Part shown: piece after piece, positions 1 through 4,619 of the stretch | How the letters are laid out: every line of letters starts with the position of its first letter | Numbering within the stretch: the first letter of the stretch is position 1 | DNA from: Planctomycetaceae bacterium | GTDB lineage: Bacteria > Planctomycetota > Planctomycetia > Pirellulales > Pirellulaceae | Direction: 5' to 3' | Length of the DNA stretch: 5,708 nt | NCBI GenBank assembly: GCA_003501565.1 | Contig: DNPC01000094.1 | Location: forward strand, 1-5,708 | Program-made: the position numbers and the translations under genes | Notes under the pieces: generated by a model | The model's input: only the letters and a program-made list of their open reading frames with translations | Told to the model about the DNA's origin: nothing | Database searches by the model: none

Positions 1-22
1 GGACTTGTACTTTGTTGTCCGG

Positions 23-1123
23 CTACTTAGGAAAACCGGGCAGATCAAACTTCTTTACCGTGTTGGCTGTGTGTTCGCCGTAATGCCGCTGCATCTGTTT
101 GAGCAGCGCTCCGATGGTTGGCCAAAAAGTACCCGTGGCTTTGTCGCTCTGTTTTTTGCCCTCGAGCAAGTAAGCGAACCTGCGAGTAAATTCGCTGACG
201 CGTTGCATCTGCCGAGCTTCTTCCTGTCCGTTCCAATCCGGATGGGCAAACTCGTAATCGGGTGGCATCTGTTTGGGATTTAGGTTCATCACGGGGATTG
301 TGGAATCGATCTTATTGTAGATCTGCGAGAAGAATAGTAGCTGCCGGCCCATCATGTGTTCGCAATTCCAACGTGGTGTATGCGTGCCGTTTTGAGGTCG
401 GAAGTTCAATTGTTCGGCAGATAGCTTGGCGAACACTGCTTGTGAACTCGCGCACGATTTTTCCATCGCCTTGAATTCTTTCGCGAGTGTTTCTGGCATT
501 TCCCAAGGTGTCGTGCCCAGCGCAACCAACTGCGTCGACTCAGCTTGCTGAGCGCTGCACAGCGCGTGTGTATTGTGCTCGACCATCTGAAAACGCCTAT
601 CTAGTTTTTGTGCATCCTCGCGCGCGGCGATCAGGACGGCGGGTACCTTGGACGCCACTAGCATCTGGGATGTTTTTCGCAGTACTTCCACGCCAATTGG
701 AACAACGACATCTCCCTTGGAAATCTTTGCGTTCGATGGATCTCTCACAACCTGAACGACGATTCCATCGAAGCTGACTTTCAGGTTAACGCCATTGCTG
801 ACAAGCGTAATTGCTGATGGATCTTCACGATCGTTGGGTAATTCGATTACCGAAGCGCGACCTTCGTTGGGTAGACGCGAAACCAAGTGGTTGTACTTCT
901 TGTCTGGCTCGATCACGCAATCGTAGTCTTCTTTTTCTTTAGGCTTGCCCGATAGGACCACATTGTGACCCCAGTGGGTTTCCAGCGTGATCAGTCCGTT
1001 GGGCCAGTAGCGAAGTGCCGCCGGTTCGCCATCGGCGCTGCATGCAACCTTGGGGAAGTTCGCAAGCAAGCTCATCAGTAGGCAACAACCGAGGAACCGA
1101 TGACTCGTGAGACTCAAATGCAT
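23..1123 (-). CDS. Exported two-domain protein with C-terminal DinB-like metal-binding domain
   Basis: Seen: a 366-residue protein from the ATG at 1123. Residues 1-30 look like a Sec signal peptide (a hydrophobic stretch FLGCCLLMSLLANF, then a likely cut after ACSA). Residues ~31-200 form a probably beta-rich domain I do not recognise. Residues ~205-366 match the DinB/YfiT-like four-helix fold, with H256 (RWNCEHMMGR) and an HxxxH pair H347/H351 (RHYGEHTANT), giving the expected three-histidine metal site. Known: DinB-superfamily proteins bind divalent metal, and several act as thiol-dependent transferases or hydrolases in the cytoplasm. Inference: this one works outside the inner membrane; substrate unknown. 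Start choice: GGAG lies 9 nt upstream of the 1123 ATG. In-frame ATGs at 1138, 1174 and 1207 lack such a site and would place charged or Pro-rich sequence before the signal peptide. The AC in KVAC is not a good lipobox because K is at -3. Divergent from the sigma gene. The domain call is fairly sure, the role unknown. Confidence 0.85.
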   Translation of the reverse strand: MHLSLTSHRFLGCCLLMSLLANFPKVACSADGEPAALRYWPNGLITLETHWGHNVVLSGKPKEKEDYDCVIEPDKKYNHLVSRLPNEGRASVIELPNDREDPSAITLVSNGVNLKVSFDGIVVQVVRDPSNAKISKGDVVVPIGVEVLRKTSQMLVASKVPAVLIAAREDAQKLDRRFQMVEHNTHALCSAQQAESTQLVALGTTPWEMPETLAKEFKAMEKSCASSQAVFAKLSAEQLNFRPQNGTHTPRWNCEHMMGRQLLFFSQIYNKIDSTIPVMNLNPKQMPPDYEFAHPDWNGQEEARQMQRVSEFTRRFAYLLEGKKQSDKATGTFWPTIGALLKQMQRHYGEHTANTVKKFDLPGFPK

Positions 1124-1132
1124 TTGGGGGAA

Positions 1133-1136
1133 CTCC
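1133..1136 (-). promoter_or_regulatory. Ribosome binding site deciding the start of the DinB-like gene
   Basis: On the minus strand GGAG sits 9 nt before the ATG at 1123. The alternative ATG at 1138 overlaps this GGAG itself, and no purine-rich site precedes it. This favours the shorter protein, which also begins directly with a plausible signal peptide. Confidence 0.5.
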
Positions 1137-1182
1137 ATTCTGTACGTTGGAAGTACTGAGTGAGGAAAGCTCATCGTTGAAA

Positions 1183-1200
1183 GGCCGGGGCGCCACGGCC
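1183..1200. promoter_or_regulatory. 18-bp near-perfect GC-rich palindrome in the DinB gene leader
   Basis: GGCCGGGGCGCCACGGCC reads the same on both strands except for one mismatched pair (8 of 9 arm positions match). It lies 60-77 bp upstream of the chosen start of the minus-strand DinB-like gene, so it could be an operator or a stable hairpin in the 5' leader. If translation began at 1207 it would instead be coding sequence. No regulator family is recognised from it; the function is inference only. Confidence 0.3.
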
Positions 1201-1287
1201 ATAACACAGCGCGGCTGGTTCAGGCTACCAAACTGCGTTGTTCATCCAAGACACTAGCCTGACTTCCTGGACGACTTTTGGACTAAC

Positions 1288-1323
1288 TTTCTAGAAAAAG
1301 TGGTTATTCGTGGGATAACCCAC
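1288..1323. promoter_or_regulatory. Two adjacent dyads in the divergent intergenic region, possible operators
   Basis: A perfect 10-bp AT-rich palindrome, TTTCTAGAAA, spans 1288-1297. Two bases later an interrupted dyad begins: GTGGTTAT (1300-1307) is complementary to ATAACCCAC (1315-1323) with one bulged base, and within it GTGGG-ATAA-CCCAC (1310-1323) is a perfect 5-bp stem with a 4-nt loop. They sit about 80-115 bp before the sigma-factor start and about 165-200 bp before the divergent DinB-like gene, where a shared control region would be expected. No matching -35/-10 pair could be assigned with confidence. Confidence 0.35.
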
Positions 1324-1403
1324 ACTGGTCGGCATTTACTTGGCAAAGAGAATCAAGCTAGGTCAACAAAATACGACACTTCGACTGAATAAAGACCAAT
1401 TTT

Positions 1404-1979
1404 TTGGGCCTTGTTTGCGACAGACGCAACGAAGCGAACGCGATAAATCTCCAGAACAAAAGCACTTCTGCCTTGTTACCTCTGCAATTGCTACAGGAAG
1501 CCTGGGAGGCCCACTCGGCCAAACTGCGACTGATCCTGCGCTGCAGTGGAGACGTGGGGGACGAAGCGGCTCAGGAGGCGTTTCTCGCACTAGCACGCCA
1601 ACAAGAATTGCCGCCTGCGACACTTCCGTGGCTCGTGCGTGTCGCCAAGAACTATGTCAGACAACACTATCGCACCCAAAAACGAACCAATGACCGACAC
1701 CGTCGGTACGCCATGTTAAAGCCTGCGAGTCATCAGGCAAATGACACAAGCGACTTAGCCGACGAAGTTAACGTTGCGTTGCGTACACTTCCATCGGCCG
1801 ACGCCGAGATCATTGCGATGCATCTTTGGGCGGAGATGAATTTTGAGACCATTGGTGAATTATTAGGCTGTTCGCGCTCAACCGCGCACCGTAGATACCA
1901 AGCCGCCTTGGAACAGTTGCGGAAGTCCTTGACCGAACCGAATGAGACAACCAGACAGGATCGCAGCCATGCGAGATGA
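1404..1979 (+). CDS. ECF-type RNA polymerase sigma factor (sigma-70 family)
   Basis: Role: directs RNA polymerase to a specific promoter set, probably in response to an envelope signal. Seen: 191 residues, two-domain ECF layout without sigma domains 1 or 3. Sigma-2 covers about residues 30-95, with the region 2.2 core GDEAAQEAFLALARQ (53-66) and PWLVRVAKNYVRQHYR (75-90). A polar linker follows, then sigma-4 at about 122-178, beginning with ALRTLPSADAEII and containing the helix-turn-helix FETIGELLGCSRSTAHRRYQAAL (148-169). The STAHRRYQAAL recognition helix is typical of a sigma group common in Planctomycetota (from memory). Start: an in-frame stop at 1386 and no ATG before residue 104, so a non-ATG start is required. 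TTG at 1404 is taken, preceded only by a weak AAAG; TTG at 1473 or 1488 is also possible. Overlaps the downstream gene by 11 nt. Target promoters unknown. Family call is firm, the start is not. Confidence 0.9.
   Translation: MGLVCDRRNEANAINLQNKSTSALLPLQLLQEAWEAHSAKLRLILRCSGDVGDEAAQEAFLALARQQELPPATLPWLVRVAKNYVRQHYRTQKRTNDRHRRYAMLKPASHQANDTSDLADEVNVALRTLPSADAEIIAMHLWAEMNFETIGELLGCSRSTAHRRYQAALEQLRKSLTEPNETTRQDRSHAR
1957..1960 (+). promoter_or_regulatory. Ribosome binding site for the sigma partner gene
   Basis: AGGA lies 8 nt before the ATG at 1969 and inside the end of the sigma gene. The in-frame ATG at 1942 has no comparable purine-rich site (upstream CTTGACCGAACCGA). The 1969 start is therefore preferred. 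Confidence 0.5.
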
Positions 1980-2664
1980 CCAACATCAGACAGATCCCGA
2001 CGCCAGCGAATTCGAGAGCTTGCTCCGTTCGTTGGCGCCCGTTCAAAGTTCGACAAAGGAGACGCAGGAGTTCTTCTTCCGGCTTGGCCAGCAGTCTGCT
2101 GAAAGTTCTGCTGCAGCGCGAGTGAACGATTACAAGGCAGGCTATTCGGAAAAGAGTCGTTTCGGGCGGATGCTTGCCGTCGCAGCGGTAGTAGTCTTGG
2201 CGTTTGGGCTCGGCACTCAAGTGAATCGGTTGTCCGCTCGGCAGGTCGCAGCCGATATCGCTGGCACATCGCCTGAAGAGAAAGAATCGAAGAGCCCACC
2301 AACACAAGTGTCTGGAGAGACCCAGGAAGCCGACGCGAGTGAGGCTTCCGAACCCACTAGTCGGGATCAACCGAAAGTCGTTCGCCCTGGCACCGATCAA
2401 CAATCGTGGTTGGCTGCCCAAGTTACCTCCTGGCTGAAATCTGAATGGAACGGTCGCAGGATGGCGATTGAATCCATCGGAGGAGATCTTGGATCGCGCA
2501 GCGTAGCAAATCAACTCGTTTCGACGCAGCGCGACGATAGGAGCTTGGGCTCGCGAGAGGCGGAACAGCCGGGTGCAGACTATCGTGTTACAACGAGTAA
2601 AGAACAACTATTGCGTGAGTTAGGCATAAACGCCCCTCGGCGCGGCGTGCTTGGAATCTACTAG
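1969..2664 (+). CDS. Single-pass membrane protein, probable anti-sigma factor or sigma partner
   Basis: Seen: 231 residues, predicted as a cytoplasmic N-terminal part (1-66), one membrane helix at about 68-85 (MLAVAAVVVLAFGLG, preceded by KSRFGR, which fits an inside N-terminus), then about 145 residues outside. Residues 100-140 are rich in Glu, Ser, Thr and Pro and look disordered. The last part (144-231) contains WLAAQVTSWLKSEWNGRR and KEQLLRELGI, probably helical. The protein has no cysteine at all and a single histidine, so it lacks the HxxxCxxC zinc anti-sigma motif. Context: its start overlaps the end of the sigma gene by 11 nt, which points to translational coupling and a joint role. 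Inference: the cytoplasmic segment (EFESLLRSLAPVQ...FFFRLGQQSA) holds the sigma factor at the membrane. The segment resembles proteins I recall following planctomycete sigma genes, but it has no named domain I can state. An alternative is an unrelated membrane protein in the same operon. Confidence 0.8.
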   Translation: MRDDQHQTDPDASEFESLLRSLAPVQSSTKETQEFFFRLGQQSAESSAAARVNDYKAGYSEKSRFGRMLAVAAVVVLAFGLGTQVNRLSARQVAADIAGTSPEEKESKSPPTQVSGETQEADASEASEPTSRDQPKVVRPGTDQQSWLAAQVTSWLKSEWNGRRMAIESIGGDLGSRSVANQLVSTQRDDRSLGSREAEQPGADYRVTTSKEQLLRELGINAPRRGVLGIY

Positions 2665-2667
2665 CCG

Positions 2668-2683
2668 CCTCTCACCTGGGAGG
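2668..2683 (+). terminator. Weak hairpin directly after the sigma partner stop codon
   Basis: CCTCTC-ACCT-GGGAGG folds into a 6-bp stem (one G-T pair) with a 4-nt loop, starting 3 nt after the stop at 2664. No run of T follows, so it is not a classic intrinsic terminator; it may protect the transcript end or be chance. Confidence 0.2.
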
Positions 2684-2830
2684 ATTCGCATTGCGAGCCG
2701 CAAATCTCAAGACCATTGCAAGTAAGGCCGGGACGGTTTAGAAGCGGCAGTTTGTTCTGGCCTGGGGGATCAAGGTGCCTGCTTCATCGGCCGGTTCTGC
2801 CCCTCCCCGAACGCTCGCTCCCAACATTCA

Positions 2831-2868
2831 ACCCTCCAGGCGGAAGGGTGAGCGCTCCAAGCTCTTTT
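2831..2868 (+). terminator. Candidate terminator: hairpins ahead of a short T run
   Basis: ACCCTCC-AGGC-GGAAGGGT (2831-2849) forms a 7-bp stem with one bulged A. It is followed by GAGC-GCTCCAA-GCTC (2850-2864) and then TTTT (2865-2868). The T run is short and the second stem only 4 bp, so this is a weak candidate for the end of the sigma operon, about 170-200 bp after its last stop. Confidence 0.25.
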
Positions 2869-2888
2869 AAGACTTCGCAAACGTAACT

Positions 2889-2934
2889 ATTGCATGTCAT
2901 TGCATTGACACCGTCTTCTATGCGGGTCTCCCGC
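2889..2934 (+). promoter_or_regulatory. Probable control region of the gene at 2976: ATTGCAT repeats, TTGACA, hairpin
   Basis: ATTGCAT occurs at 2889-2895 and 2899-2905, exactly 10 bp apart, so both copies would face the same side of the helix. The second runs into TTGACA (2905-2910), a perfect sigma-70 -35 hexamer. No good -10 lies at 16-18 bp spacing, so the promoter class is unclear. GCGGG-TCT-CCCGC (2922-2934) is a perfect 5-bp hairpin or operator-like dyad about 40 bp before the start codon. The position fits a regulator-binding promoter; the function is inferred. Confidence 0.35.
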
Positions 2935-2966
2935 TACACGAATACACTCCCACAACCCAATGTAAA

Positions 2967-2970
2967 GGAG
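2967..2970 (+). promoter_or_regulatory. Strong Shine-Dalgarno for the 519-residue protein
   Basis: AAAGGAG, with GGAG at 2967-2970, ends 5 nt before the ATG at 2976. It is the best ribosome binding site in the window and fixes the start, which is followed directly by a signal peptide. Confidence 0.7.
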
Positions 2971-2975
2971 AAACG

Positions 2976-4535
2976 ATGCGACACCCACCAACCCTAATGG
3001 CGATCGCGTACGCCTTAATTGGCACCACCGTTTGTGGATCAGCCAGCGCACAAGTTGCGGTCTGGAAGAAAGGTCAAACAGAGTTCGAGCCGCCAGGGTA
3101 CAGCAAGGTCGATCGAACAAATGAAGTTGGTGTCGACTTTGGCCAGGCAGCACCTGCGCCGGAAGAGATTGACCTCATTACGATCACGCCAGCTGCCGAA
3201 CCGGTTCCGCCGCTGAAGTACGAGTTTTGGTGGCACGACTTCCGGCGAAATCCTGGCGATGCCAGTCTGGCGGTTTCACGGGCAATCAACCAATACCTCG
3301 CCATTGCACAACGAAAGCAACTCGACAAGACCTACGCCGAAGAAACGCGGAAGTGGGATGAGTTTCCAGGAAGGCTGTCGGAGCCACTTGTCGACTTTCT
3401 GTCTCAGCATCGCGATGTGCTCAATGTCTTGTACGCGGCCTTGGAGATGCGTGATGGCCATTCTGAAACGGTGACTGGGACCAAGAGTGGTTTCACATCC
3501 GAAAGCAGTGTTCGCTTAGCAGAGATCCAGCAACTCCGCGCTTTAGCACGTTTGATTCAATTAGACGTCGCGCACGAACTCGCGAATGGACGATTCGACG
3601 ATGCGATCCGGAAGCTTCGGTGCGGTTTTCGTTTAGCGAAACATGCAACGGTAGTAGCTGATTTCACGCTTGTGGGCAACTTGGTCGGGATGGCAACTAC
3701 GGGAATCATGCTTGGCGAAGTTGAAAAGCTCGCTGGCCAGCCTGATGCTCCAAATACATACTGGGCATTGGCGTCGTTGACGGATCGGAACTGGGATTTC
3801 CGCTCCGCAATCTACGGAGAGCTCCAGAACATCGAACGTCTATCTCCGGGACTGTTCAACGAAGTAGACGCAAACGCTTCAGAAGTCGTTGCCAGTCGAA
3901 AGTTGATTGAGTCAGTCCAGGGATTTCTAGAAGAGACTTGGTCGCTTGGAGCAGCTTCGTCCGAAGAGAAAGAAGTTCAAGTAAAGTTGCTGGCCGGGAC
4001 CGCGCTACTCGCTTTTGAGCCGATATGCCGCGAAGACCTAAGGGATCGAAGCACATTTCCGGAGCTGGACAATGTGGCCAATATTGCTCCTTCAACCGCA
4101 GTGCTACTAAGCACCGGACGTCAACTCAAGAATGAGTTTCAGCAGATCGCGAAGTGGTGTTTGCTGCCTGACGGAACGGCGAGCGATCCATTAGACAAGG
4201 CGATGCAGAATTTCAGTGTGATGGAAGGCGGTGTGAAGCCTCACAAGATTCTGGCTGGACTACTGCTCCCGGCATTCCAGGCGGCCGAGTCAGCCAGCAA
4301 TCGCACAGCAAATACTGTCCGCCGGCAAATGTTCATTGAGGCTCTCCGTGCCTACGCGGCCAAACATGGGACCCTACCAGAATCACTCGACGATCCCATT
4401 CTCCCCTACCCGCTTCAATCGCCCTCGCGAAGACCATTCGGCTATGAGTGTATCGATACAAACAATGCGTTGCTGCGTTACGAGCCTGGCTGGCCCGGCG
4501 ACAAAGGTGTAGTGCGAATCAAACTTGCCAATTAG
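2976..4535 (+). CDS. Exported planctomycete protein of unknown function (519 residues)
   Basis: Seen: a Sec signal peptide (MRHPPTLMAIAYALIGTTVCGSASA, likely cut before Q26), then no further membrane helix obvious. Residues ~26-80 are Pro/Glu-rich and may be a linker. Residues ~90-450 are largely helical: YEFWWHDFRRNP, then LRALARLIQLDVAHELANGRFDDAIRKLRCGFRLAKH (188-223), GNLVGMATTGIM (234-245) and the motif QPDAPNTYWALASL (255-268). The C-terminal part (448-519) has RQMFIEALRAYAAKHGTLPESL, then PLQSPSRRPFGYE and a short beta-like tail. Known, from memory: planctomycete genomes carry proteins with the same QxPNxYWAL and helix-GxLPxSL-PFxY layout, but I know of no assigned function or named domain. 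The C-terminal helix plus GTLP recalls pseudopilin globular domains. Inference: a periplasmic protein; the repeated helices (191-223) might be TPR-like. Followed 84 bp later by a DUF1559 gene, probably in one transcript. Confidence 0.85.
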   Translation: MRHPPTLMAIAYALIGTTVCGSASAQVAVWKKGQTEFEPPGYSKVDRTNEVGVDFGQAAPAPEEIDLITITPAAEPVPPLKYEFWWHDFRRNPGDASLAVSRAINQYLAIAQRKQLDKTYAEETRKWDEFPGRLSEPLVDFLSQHRDVLNVLYAALEMRDGHSETVTGTKSGFTSESSVRLAEIQQLRALARLIQLDVAHELANGRFDDAIRKLRCGFRLAKHATVVADFTLVGNLVGMATTGIMLGEVEKLAGQPDAPNTYWALASLTDRNWDFRSAIYGELQNIERLSPGLFNEVDANASEVVASRKLIESVQGFLEETWSLGAASSEEKEVQVKLLAGTALLAFEPICREDLRDRSTFPELDNVANIAPSTAVLLSTGRQLKNEFQQIAKWCLLPDGTASDPLDKAMQNFSVMEGGVKPHKILAGLLLPAFQAAESASNRTANTVRRQMFIEALRAYAAKHGTLPESLDDPILPYPLQSPSRRPFGYECIDTNNALLRYEPGWPGDKGVVRIKLAN

Positions 4536-4551
4536 CACGCCATGATGCGTG
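4536..4551 (+). other. Small hairpin right after the stop of the 519-residue protein
   Basis: CACGC-CATGAT-GCGTG is a perfect 5-bp stem with a 6-nt loop beginning at the first base after the stop codon. No T run follows, and the next gene has its own ribosome binding site 57 nt later, so termination is unlikely. It could stabilise or process the transcript between two cotranscribed genes, or be chance. Confidence 0.2.
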
Positions 4552-4608
4552 GCAGACGAATCCACGTGTCGACTTCGAGAGCCTCTACGCCGAACAATCA
4601 AATACCAT

Positions 4609-4612
4609 AGGA
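4609..4612 (+). promoter_or_regulatory. Ribosome binding site for the DUF1559 gene
   Basis: AGGA (in CATAGGAATAAATC) lies 7 nt before the ATG at 4620. The ATG is followed at once by a signal-peptide-like sequence, which supports this start. Confidence 0.6.
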
Positions 4613-4619
4613 ATAAATC

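Larger units (their letters stand above)
2665..2975. other. 311-bp non-coding gap between the sigma operon and the envelope-protein genes
   Basis: No convincing gene is seen in either strand. The left half holds two weak hairpins (2668-2683 and 2831-2849) that may end the sigma operon transcript. The right half (2889-2934) holds direct repeats, a TTGACA hexamer and a perfect hairpin, and probably contains the promoter or control site for the gene at 2976. The middle (about 2700-2820) shows nothing I can name. Confidence 0.6.

Noticed and set aside
1..22. GGAC/GTCC inverted repeat just after the DinB-like gene stop (minus strand)
   Set aside because: Only a 4-bp stem with a 12-nt loop and cut by the window edge; cannot be called a terminator.
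5..283. A 92-codon plus-strand open frame at the window start
   Set aside because: Antisense to the conserved DinB-like C-terminal domain, with no supporting motif.
1030..1123. Lipoprotein signal (KVAC) in the DinB-like protein
   Set aside because: Lysine at -3 breaks the lipobox; an ordinary signal peptidase I site after ACSA fits better.
1301..1403. Search for a -35/-10 pair or an ECF-type GGAAC promoter (autoregulation) before the sigma gene
   Set aside because: No GGAAC-like box with a matching downstream element was found, and TTGGAC at 1278 has no convincing -10.
1340..1693. A 117-codon plus-strand frame beginning at a TTG before the sigma gene
   Set aside because: It overlaps the sigma-2 coding region in a different frame and its sequence has no domain; the sigma frame clearly carries the protein signal. 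I also considered it as the N-terminus of a frameshifted sigma gene, but the sigma-2 domain is complete without it.
1733..2305. A 190-codon minus-strand open frame in another phase over the same region
   Set aside because: Low-quality composition, no recognisable motif, and fully opposite the sigma and partner genes.
1810..2607. A 265-codon open frame on the minus strand opposite the sigma and partner genes
   Set aside because: Its translation is rich in Arg, Cys and Ser with no domain or signal, has no ribosome binding site, and lies antisense to two well-supported genes; it is a frame shadow.
2905..2940. A complete sigma-70 promoter based on TTGACA at 2905
   Set aside because: No acceptable -10 hexamer at 16-18 bp; only the hexamer itself is reported as part of a control region.
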